The notes beneath the pieces are model-generated. The model was not told where the DNA came from, did no database searches, and saw nothing but the letters and a program-made list of their open reading frames with translations. From NCBI GenBank assembly GCA_026786155.1, contig JAJAYR010000139.1, positions 1 through 5,500 on the forward strand: DNA of 5,500 nucleotides. The letters run 5' to 3'. Source of the stretch: Pyrinomonadaceae bacterium (GTDB lineage Bacteria > Acidobacteriota > Blastocatellia > Pyrinomonadales > Pyrinomonadaceae). The translations under genes were made by a program, and so were the position numbers. Shown here piece by piece: positions 1-4,949 of the stretch; within the stretch, counting starts at the first letter, position 1; each line of letters begins with the position of its first letter.

Positions 1-420
1 AAACTTTTGCTTACCTGCTTATCATCTTTCATCTCTCAGAAGCGGTTTGAAAACTCGCGGAGCGATTGTAACGCCGTCGTCCCGACGGCTGTCCTGAGTG
101 CGTCCCGCACTCAGCGCGGCGAGCGGGACGCTCACCGGACAGCCAGCGAGACGCTGGCGTTAAAGTAGTTTCAAGTTTTCAAACAGCTTCTTAGAAATTT
201 TTTCACTTTCAGTTACCTCCTTGGGAACGTAAAATTCAGAAATTTGCCGATAAATATAGCAAGCCGTTATAAATAAAAATTACAATTTATCGCCGGACAA
301 GTTTTTACGATTTTACGAGAAACGATTATTTGTTCTGAAATGAAATAAACAACAGTTAGAATAATTAACGGAGTTTTTAATCACTTTAAAAGTATCGAAA
401 GTTTATCGTTACACAAAGTT
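1..420. other. Intergenic region upstream of the SRA-like gene
   Basis: No convincing gene is visible here. Positions 38-191 are occupied by a GC-rich nested palindromic repeat, described separately. Positions 192-420 are AT-rich. An 8-bp inverted repeat, cgataaat at 248-255 and atttatcg at 285-292, is the only other local structure I found, and it has no T-run. A TAGAAT at 357-362 could serve as a -10 box for the downstream gene, but no good -35 lies at the right distance. On the minus strand an ATG at 32-30 opens a frame (MKDDKQVSKS) running off the left edge; ten residues are too few to call a gene. Confidence 0.6.
38..191. repeat. Nested palindromic element made of four triloop hairpins
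   Basis: The ends form an 18-bp inverted pair with one mismatch: agaagcggtttgaaaact at 38-55 against the complement of 174-191. Moving inward, taacgcc (69-75) pairs with ggcgtta (156-162) and ggctgtcc (87-94) pairs with ggacagcc (137-144). The same strand can also fold into four perfect short hairpins, each with a three-base loop: 73-89 (7-bp stem, loop TCC), 94-114 (9-bp stem, loop TCC), 121-133 (5-bp stem, loop GGA) and 142-158 (7-bp stem, loop AGA). The whole can therefore be one long hairpin or a multi-armed structure. It encodes no protein of its own. A REP/BIME-like or MITE-like non-autonomous element is the likeliest class; genome copy number cannot be seen here. Confidence 0.75.
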
Positions 421-942
421 ATGTCAAGCATAAGCGGACAAAATATCATAATGAACGGGCGTTCTTCAAGGGCGAGCAGTTGCGGAGAAATTTTTACCTG
501 GAATGAAATCAGCGAGATTCACAAAGTCAGAAACGGCATTTATCAGCGAAACGGAAAACTGATTTCGCTGCTCACCGACTTCGGAAAAATCAATCCGTGT
601 TATCCCGATTTTCACGGCGAAACGGCGAACACGATTTTCTACACCGGTGCGGGCAGACGCGGCGACCAAAAACTCGATTCGTTTAATCGGGCGATGTTCA
701 ACGCCGCTGATTCGGCGCACGCCGTTCCGCTTTTCAACAAATTATCCGTCGGACGCTGGGAATTTTTAGGCTTTTGGCGCGTTTTGGAAGGGAAGTATAT
801 TTTCGATGAAGCGCGGCAAAGAATGGTTTGGAAGTTCAAACTGGAAAGGCAATTTAAACAAAAAAACGCGGCTGGAAGACGTTCCAGCCGCAAGTCTTTT
901 CAGACCAGAGGAGAAGAGAGAAATTTAGAAATTATTGATTGA
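421..942 (+). CDS. Small SRA/PUA-like (ScoMcrA-type) domain protein
   Basis: This 173-residue protein has no signal peptide or membrane segment. Residues about 25-146 form one domain. The most telling part is residues 73-143: FYTGAGRRGDQKLDSFNRA, then a VPLFNKL strand, then GRWEFLGFWRVLEGKY and a closing WKFKLER. The pattern (Y/S-G-x-G-x-x-G-D-Q-x-L…N…A, 'VxLF', 'YLGxxRV') matches my memory of the SRA/YDG-like domain fused to HNH nucleases in ScoMcrA-type enzymes, which bind modified DNA. No HNH or other nuclease motif is present, so a stand-alone reader or a remnant is possible. The tail from residue 148 is basic and is encoded by the terminator hairpin of the convergent gene, suggesting that the original stop codon was lost. 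No Shine-Dalgarno motif precedes ATG 421; ATG 451 is an alternative start. The family call is moderate and the biological role is unknown. Confidence 0.55.
   Translation: MSSISGQNIIMNGRSSRASSCGEIFTWNEISEIHKVRNGIYQRNGKLISLLTDFGKINPCYPDFHGETANTIFYTGAGRRGDQKLDSFNRAMFNAADSAHAVPLFNKLSVGRWEFLGFWRVLEGKYIFDEARQRMVWKFKLERQFKQKNAAGRRSSRKSFQTRGEERNLEIID
861..891 (-). terminator. Rho-independent terminator of the lytic transglycosylase gene
   Basis: A perfect 10-bp GC-rich stem, GCGGCTGGAA (868-877) with TTCCAGCCGC (882-891), closes a four-base loop. Read on the minus strand it is followed by GTTTTTTGTTTAAA, the classic intrinsic terminator layout, about 40 bp past the transglycosylase stop codon at 934-932. 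Read on the plus strand only a short interrupted T-run (AAGTCTTTT, 892-900) follows, so it would work less well in that direction, where it is also inside the 421-942 reading frame (codons 150-157). Confidence 0.85.
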
Positions 943-1759
943 CCAGCCGCATTCTGCCGTCCGAAAGGCGAATCGCCAGCGCGTTGCGTTCCAAAGTCGT
1001 CAATGGCGCAGATTGCTTCGTTTCCAATTTGACGGCTTGTTTTTCGCTGACTTGGCGAACGACTTTCGTCAGATTCGGATTGGTAATCGCGCCGTAACGC
1101 GCCGAAATGCGCCGGACATATTCCTGCGTTTCACGATATGGCGGAATTCGATTGCCGTATTTCATCACCGCGCCTTCGCCCGCATTGTAACCGGCGAGCG
1201 CGAGCGCGACATCGCCGCCGAATTTGTCGAGCAGCCAGCGCATATATTTTATGCCGCCTTCGATATTTTGTTTCGGGTTGTAAATATCGGTTACGCCCAG
1301 ACGAACGGCGGTCGCGGGCATCAACTGCATCAATCCGCGTGCGCCTTTGTAGGAAATCGCCTTTAATTTGAATGACGATTCCTGGTGCATCTGCGCATAA
1401 ATCAGCAGCGGGTCAATGTTGTAACGCATTGACGATGCAACGATATACGAATCAATCGTCGCGTCGCCCGTCGTAAAACCGTCCATCGTTTTGCCCGCCG
1501 CCATCGAAAGTTTCGTATAGACGAACGGCTGAACATTGTAATTTAAACTCGTCTTTCCCTGTGCCGGCGTTGTCTTTTGAGAAACCGAAGCGGTTTTTTT
1601 GATTAAGTTTTTGCTAATCGTCAGCGGCGCAATCGTCGGCACGACGATTTCGACACCGCGCCGCGTGTCGAAATTATCGAACGTGCGCGGACGGTTTTGA
1701 GCGAAAGTCGGAACAGCTAAAATTCCGACGGCACAGCAATAAAGTAAAGTTTTTTTCAT
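932..1759 (-). CDS. Exported SLT-type lytic transglycosylase
   Basis: This 275-residue enzyme is predicted to cleave the MurNAc-GlcNAc bond of peptidoglycan in the periplasm, leaving 1,6-anhydro-MurNAc ends. Residues 1-20 are a Sec signal peptide (MKK, hydrophobic core, TFA|Q cleavage). Residues 21-100 are a low-complexity, Thr/Lys-rich linker. Residues about 102-224 are the SLT (goose-lysozyme-like, family 1) domain with all hallmarks: catalytic Glu127 in HQESSF, GLMQLMP at 142-148, NIEGG at 165-169, GYNAGEGAV at 190-198 and PPYRETQEYV at 206-215. A 50-residue tail follows, with no second domain such as LysM or SPOR. No lipobox Cys is placed for lipidation, so the protein is probably soluble. 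There is no clear Shine-Dalgarno sequence before the ATG at 1759, but the signal peptide fixes this start. The gene is monocistronic, convergent with the SRA-like gene and ended by the hairpin at 868-891. The exact subfamily (MltC/Slt70/YjbJ-like) is not resolved. Confidence 0.93.
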   Translation of the reverse strand: MKKTLLYCCAVGILAVPTFAQNRPRTFDNFDTRRGVEIVVPTIAPLTISKNLIKKTASVSQKTTPAQGKTSLNYNVQPFVYTKLSMAAGKTMDGFTTGDATIDSYIVASSMRYNIDPLLIYAQMHQESSFKLKAISYKGARGLMQLMPATAVRLGVTDIYNPKQNIEGGIKYMRWLLDKFGGDVALALAGYNAGEGAVMKYGNRIPPYRETQEYVRRISARYGAITNPNLTKVVRQVSEKQAVKLETKQSAPLTTLERNALAIRLSDGRMRLVNQ

Positions 1760-2013
1760 TTGATAAATTATTTTGGCGGATAAAAATTCCAGACTTTTTG
1801 TTAGCTTATAAAGTTTAAGAATTTGGGAATTGGAATTTAGTTCGGCGCGGAATTCTTATGCGCGTTACTTTTTTATAAAATCGTAAAGCGCATCTATTTC
1901 CAGAAAACTTTGAACAACCAAAAACAGTGTTTTACATAATTCCAAGATTTTATATCGAATCGCGGAAAATATAAATCCTGTCCGACAAAATTTCATTGAG
2001 TTATAAATTTCCG

Positions 2014-2027
2014 GCTTTATCTTTCGC
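2014..2027. repeat. 14-bp direct repeat, left copy
   Basis: The sequence gctttatctttcgc occurs here and again, identically, at 2223-2236. The two copies bracket the inverted repeat. This is the arrangement expected of a target-site duplication left by insertion of a small mobile element, though 14 bp is at the long end for such duplications. Confidence 0.5.
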
Positions 2028-2072
2028 CGAATTCAGCTATCTTTAACCCGAATTGGCTGTAATCGAGATTTG

Positions 2073-2180
2073 AAGATATTGAACCGCGAAACACGCGAAA
2101 GAGGCGAAAAAAGATAATTTCTCGAATGTTGCTCGGCAGTATTTTTAGCGTGTTTCGCGTATTTCGCGGTTCAATATCTT
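2073..2180. repeat. Long imperfect inverted repeat (interspersed palindrome)
   Basis: The 39-nt arms at 2073-2111 and 2142-2180 are complementary at 35 positions, separated by a 30-nt spacer. The outer 19 nt, aagatattgaaccgcgaaa, are perfect. Each arm contains staggered copies of a CGCGAAA-type unit with a 9-nt period. Weaker complementarity continues outward to about 2044 and 2211 (roughly 15 of 21 positions), so the full element may be about 170 bp. Translation gives EPRNTRNT-type peptides, a pattern I associate with interspersed repeats wrongly annotated as small genes. It may act as a transcription barrier or mRNA hairpin, but function is not shown. Confidence 0.75.
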
Positions 2181-2220
2181 TCGTGTTTTGATAACCGGCG
2201 ACTTGGGTTATCTTTAAGTT

Positions 2221-3381
2221 ATGCTTTATCTTTCGCAAATTTTGGCGCGTCCGATTTTCGATGCCGAAGGCGAACGCATCGCGCAGATCAAAGATGTCAT
2301 CGTCCGTTATGGCGAAGAAGATTATCCGCCGGTTTTGGGACTCGTGGCGCGTTATCGCCGCCGTTTGTTTTTTATGCCGCGGGCGAAAATTTCTTCGCTG
2401 ACGGAAAACGGCGTGCGGATGAATTCTGAAGTGATTGATTTGAAACCGTTCACGCGGCGGACGGGCGAAGTTTTGCTGGCGAAAGACGTTTTGGACAATC
2501 AGTTGATTGACGTTGACGGCAAGCGTGTCGTCCGCGTCAACGACGTGCAGATCATCGAAGTCGCGGGCGAATGGCGCGTCAGCGGCGCGGATGTCAGCTT
2601 GCAGGGATTTCTGCGCCGCTTGATGCCGAAAGGTTTCTACGGCAGCAAACGGGTCGTCGAAGTCATTGATTGGGCTGATGTCGGCTATTTAGCCGCTGAC
2701 AAAACCGCCGCCGCCGTCCAGTTAAAATCTTCCAAAGATAAACTTTCGCGCCTTCATCCGGTTGAAATCGCGCAGCTCGCCGAATCGCTCTCGCCGATTC
2801 ACCGCACGGAAATCGTCGAATCCTTAGATAACGAAGCCGCCGCCGATATGCTCGAAGAAATGTCCACCGAAAATCAAGCGCGAATTTTGGAAGAAATGGA
2901 CGAAGAACGCGCCGCCGATATTTTAGAAGAAATGTCGCCCGACGACGCGGTTGACGTTCTCGGCGAAATGGATGAAGAAAAGGCGCAGGAACTTTTCGCT
3001 TTGATGGAAGACGAAGAAAAAGCCGATGTCGCCGAATTGTTGGCGTTTGACAAAGATACGGCGGGCGGTTTGATGACGACGGAATTTGTTACCTTCCCGA
3101 AAAATCTAACGGTTGCCGAAGCGATTGCGCGACTGCGCGAAACGGCGGAAACGCCCGCGATGATTTATTATCTCTACATCGTCGAAGAAGAAAATTCGTG
3201 GAAACTCGCCGGTTTGATTTCGCTTCGCAGCTTGATTTTAGCCGAACCGACCTTCGCGCTTTCGGAAGTGATGCGCGACCAATTTCAGTTTGCCCATCCG
3301 TCGGATTCGGCGGAAGAAGTGGCGCAAACCATCGCCGAATACAATCTGCTGGCGTTGCCGGTGGTTGATGATTTAGGCTAA
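2221..3381 (+). CDS. PRC-barrel / MgtE-N / CBS protein, truncated by an in-frame stop
   Basis: The 386-residue product is soluble. Residues about 3-75 and 83-155 are two PRC-barrel-like beta domains. Residues about 174-277 are the helical MgtE N-terminal domain, with its repeating LEEMxxExAxxILEEM units and very acidic surface (about 200-270). Residues about 278-342 are the first CBS domain (TAGGLMTTEFVTF start), and 346 onward is the second. In MgtE transporters the N and CBS domains sense cytosolic Mg2+; here there is no transmembrane domain, so the protein is better described as a putative metal- or nucleotide-sensing regulatory subunit. It ends at TAA 3379-3381 (codon 387), in the middle of the second CBS domain, but the frame continues to 3468 with matching CBS sequence. 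The start at ATG 2221 suits the domain boundary; no Shine-Dalgarno motif is visible, and a palindromic repeat ends just upstream. Partner and ligand are unknown. Confidence 0.85.
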   Translation: MLYLSQILARPIFDAEGERIAQIKDVIVRYGEEDYPPVLGLVARYRRRLFFMPRAKISSLTENGVRMNSEVIDLKPFTRRTGEVLLAKDVLDNQLIDVDGKRVVRVNDVQIIEVAGEWRVSGADVSLQGFLRRLMPKGFYGSKRVVEVIDWADVGYLAADKTAAAVQLKSSKDKLSRLHPVEIAQLAESLSPIHRTEIVESLDNEAAADMLEEMSTENQARILEEMDEERAADILEEMSPDDAVDVLGEMDEEKAQELFALMEDEEKADVAELLAFDKDTAGGLMTTEFVTFPKNLTVAEAIARLRETAETPAMIYYLYIVEEENSWKLAGLISLRSLILAEPTFALSEVMRDQFQFAHPSDSAEEVAQTIAEYNLLALPVVDDLG

Positions 3382-3468
3382 ATCGCCGGAATCGTCACGG
3401 TTGACGACGCGATGGAAATTCTGCTGCCGAAAAATCTGAAAAACCGTTTGCCGAGACTTTTCGGTTAA
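3382..3468 (+). pseudogene. Cut-off C-terminal end of the CBS protein
   Basis: After TAA 3379-3381 the same frame continues for 28 codons: it begins IAGIVTVDDAMEILLPKN and ends RLPRLFG, followed by TAA at 3466-3468. GIVTVDDAM is the typical last strand and helix of a CBS domain, and a short basic 'RLPRLFG' tail is what this family ends with. The intact gene would thus be 2221-3468 with 415 codons. A single change at codon 387 (for example AAA, GAA or CAA to TAA) explains the break. Either the protein is truncated, or the stop is read through, or it is a sequencing error. Confidence 0.75.
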
Positions 3469-3544
3469 ATGAGTTCAGCAGGTTTTTTAGCTTGTGAAGG
3501 CGGACGATAAATTGTTAAAATTAGCGTTCAGCAAGCATAAATTT

Positions 3545-3550
3545 AGGGAG
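3545..3550 (+). promoter_or_regulatory. Ribosome-binding site of the redoxin gene
   Basis: AGGGAG lies 4 nt before ATG 3555 and 10 nt before the in-frame ATG at 3561. The spacing slightly favours or at least allows the second ATG; the difference is only two residues (MK). Confidence 0.6.
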
Positions 3551-3554
3551 TTTT

Positions 3555-4157
3555 ATGAAAATGAAAAGATTGAGTTTTTTAGTCGCCGCAGTTTTTGCAA
3601 TTGCCGCGCTCGTTTCTTTCAATAATGTCGGCGCGAAAGACAATTTAGCGATTGGCGCGAAATTGGAAAATTTTAAGTTGGCTGACGTGAACGGCGCAGA
3701 AAAATCCTTCAGCGAATTGAAAGGAAAAAACGGCGCGATTCTGATTTTTCTTTCGGTGCAGTGTCCGGTCGTTAAAGGCTATGACGAAAGAATCGTCAAA
3801 TTAGCCGACGAATATGCGGCGAAGGGAATCAACGTCATCGGTATCAATTCCAATTCGACCGAAAGCGCGGATAAAGTCAAAACGCACGCCGCCGAAAAGT
3901 ATAAATTTCCTGTCTTGATTGATAAAGGCAATGTTTTAGCCGACCGGCTCGGCGCGAACGTAACGCCCGAAACTTTTTATTTGAACGAAAAAGACGTGCT
4001 GGTTTATCACGGCGCGATTGACAATGACCGTTCGGGCGAAAATGTTTCGATGAACTTTTTGCGCGACGCTTTAGATGCCAGTCTCGGCGGCAAAACGGTG
4101 GTGAAAACCAGCGCGAACGCCTTCGGCTGTTCGATTAAACGTGCCGCGAAAAACTAA
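3555..4157 (+). CDS. Exported redoxin (AhpC/TSA-like thioredoxin fold)
   Basis: This is a 200-residue protein. Residues 1-27 are a Sec signal peptide (MKMKR, long hydrophobic core, NVGA|K). Residues about 31-178 form a thioredoxin/peroxiredoxin fold: the substrate-side strand LENFKLADVNG, then AILIFLSVQCPVVKGYDERI with a single active-site Cys70 followed by Pro71, the strand INVIGINSN, and the cis-Pro loop NVTPETFYL (Pro138). There is no CxxC. A second cysteine, Cys192, sits in a C-terminal AFGCSIKR motif that I recall as conserved in this redoxin subgroup; it may act as a resolving residue. The likely role is periplasmic thiol-disulfide or peroxide chemistry; the substrate is unknown. The gene begins 86 bp after the full-length CBS reading frame and is followed after 4 nt by the TlpA-like gene, so the two are probably one operon. 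Confidence 0.85.
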   Translation: MKMKRLSFLVAAVFAIAALVSFNNVGAKDNLAIGAKLENFKLADVNGAEKSFSELKGKNGAILIFLSVQCPVVKGYDERIVKLADEYAAKGINVIGINSNSTESADKVKTHAAEKYKFPVLIDKGNVLADRLGANVTPETFYLNEKDVLVYHGAIDNDRSGENVSMNFLRDALDASLGGKTVVKTSANAFGCSIKRAAKN

Positions 4158-4161
4158 AATT

Positions 4162-4830
4162 ATGACTTCATCACAAAGTCTTCGGGATTTTTTAGCCACG
4201 AACAAACACGAACGGACACGAAAAAAAAGCGAAAAAAAATTCGTGTTTTTTCGTATCTGTTCGCGGCTGAATTTTTATCGCGTTCCGGTGATTTTATTTT
4301 GCGTCATATTTCTTTTCGCCGGAAATTCTCTCGCGCAAACTCGAAAAGCGAAGTCGAAAATTCCGGTTAAAAAAACTTCAATCGTCGCGTCAACGACGGC
4401 AAATCTGCCGAAAGTTACGCAGATTGATGCCGAAGCGTTGAAAAATTTGATAAAGCCGAACGGCAAACCGCTTTTGATAAATTTCTGGGCGACGTGGTGC
4501 GACCCGTGCCGCGAAGAATTTCCTGATTTGGTCAAAATCGGCGCGGATTATAAAGATAAAATTGATTTGATAACAATTTCCCTTGACGAACTTTCCGAAA
4601 TCAACGGCGACGTGCCGAAGTTTCTGGCGGAAATGAAATCGGAAACGCCCGGCTATCTGTTGAAAGTCCCGGACGAAGGCGCGGCAATCGCCGTCGTTTC
4701 AAAAGATTGGCAGGGCGGTTTGCCGTTCACGATTCTTTTTAAGGCTAACGGCGAGGCGATTTACAGCAAACAGGGAAAATTTAACACCGCAATACTGCGG
4801 GCGGAAATTGAAAAAACGCTCGTCAAATAA
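4162..4830 (+). CDS. TlpA/ResA-like exported thioredoxin
   Basis: From ATG 4162 the protein has 222 residues. The hydrophobic stretch RVPVILFCVIFLFAGNSLA|Q (about 40-58) is a signal peptide or anchor. A Lys/Thr-rich linker leads to the thioredoxin-like domain (about 83-222). This has the TlpA/ResA/DsbE signature NFWATWCDPCREEFPDL with redox pair Cys113/Cys116, the strand IDLITISLDE and the cis-Pro loop GGLPFTILF (Pro188). It probably reduces or oxidises cysteines of exported proteins, for example in cytochrome c maturation or as partner of the neighbouring redoxin. The start is uncertain. ATG 4162 is 4 nt past the redoxin stop and suits translational coupling; an in-frame GTG lies at 4141 inside that gene; and GTG 4243 would give a normal-length signal peptide. 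The long charged N-terminus (about residues 11-36) is encoded by a palindromic repeat at 4194-4268. Confidence 0.85.
   Translation: MTSSQSLRDFLATNKHERTRKKSEKKFVFFRICSRLNFYRVPVILFCVIFLFAGNSLAQTRKAKSKIPVKKTSIVASTTANLPKVTQIDAEALKNLIKPNGKPLLINFWATWCDPCREEFPDLVKIGADYKDKIDLITISLDELSEINGDVPKFLAEMKSETPGYLLKVPDEGAAIAVVSKDWQGGLPFTILFKANGEAIYSKQGKFNTAILRAEIEKTLVK
4194..4268. repeat. Palindromic interspersed repeat inside a coding region
   Basis: Arms of 29 nt (4194-4222 and 4240-4268) begin agccacgaaca and end tgttcgcggct. They are complementary at 23 of 29 positions, with a 17-nt A-rich spacer. The left arm has CACGAA units at 4197-4202, 4207-4212 and 4217-4222, a strict 10-nt period. The element is in frame with the TlpA-like gene and encodes NKHERTRKKSEKK followed by FVFFRICSRL. 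It resembles the 2073-2180 repeat in design but differs in sequence and period (10 against 9 nt). Confidence 0.7.
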
Positions 4831-4896
4831 TTACCGGCGATGAAATTTTAAAAGGAGTTGAGCGTAAAGGATTTGAAAAACAAGTCCGAACCGCAT

Positions 4897-4944
4897 AAAC
4901 TCTCTTTTTTGTTTTAAATCGGATTTTTACCAAACGGAGAGTTT
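4897..4944 (+). promoter_or_regulatory. purL leader: ribosome-binding site with upstream complement
   Basis: GGAGAG at 4936-4941, 8 nt before the ATG, is a strong Shine-Dalgarno sequence. It lies within gagagttt (4937-4944), which is exactly complementary to aaactctc at 4897-4904. The 8-bp helix would hide the ribosome-binding site. A second possible helix, tccga (4885-4889) with tcgga (4919-4923), followed by TTTTT, interleaves with it. The binding site is well supported; a regulatory switch is only a suggestion, and no known purine riboswitch core is recognisable. Confidence 0.45.
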
Positions 4945-4949
4945 TACTG

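Larger units (their letters stand above)
1760..2220. other. Divergent intergenic region with palindromic repeat
   Basis: This AT-rich spacer must carry the promoters of both flanking genes. Positions 1760-2013 show no gene, and I found no promoter worth calling. Reading toward the transglycosylase, TATAAG and TATAAA boxes occur but lack matching -35 boxes. Positions 2014-2220 are dominated by a long inverted repeat and flanking direct repeats, listed separately. The minus-strand frame across 2017-2238, with its Asn-Thr-Arg repeats, is translated palindrome and not a gene. Confidence 0.7.

Noticed and set aside
1..32. Minus-strand frame starting at ATG 32-30 (MKDDKQVSKS…)
   Set aside because: Only ten codons lie in the window, and the purine-rich stretch before it directly abuts the ATG. 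It could be the start of a leftward gene, but there is not enough sequence to support it.
466..893. Minus-strand frames of 84 residues opposite the SRA-like gene
   Set aside because: They have no domain, and lie downstream of or across the transglycosylase terminator. Shadows of the plus-strand gene.
935..1371. Plus-strand open frames opposite the transglycosylase (143 and 77 residues)
   Set aside because: They are antisense shadows of a strongly supported SLT gene and have no recognisable domain.
2188..2214. TTGATA … TATCTT as a promoter for the CBS protein gene
   Set aside because: The spacer is only 15 nt and the -10 would lie about 7 nt before the ATG, leaving almost no leader. Not convincing.
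2017..2238. Minus-strand 73-residue frame with Asn-Thr-Arg repeats
   Set aside because: It is translation of the inverted repeat itself; the two halves mirror each other. No ribosome-binding site or domain.
3490..3536. Hairpin gcttg-tgaa with ttca-g-caagc between the CBS protein and redoxin genes
   Set aside because: Nine pairs with a bulge and a 28-nt loop, and no T-run after it. Not a credible terminator or regulatory element on this evidence.
4851..4917. Possible 19-codon small gene from TTG 4858 after AAAGGAG
   Set aside because: The Shine-Dalgarno-like motif touches the TTG with no spacer, and the start codon is weak. No other support.
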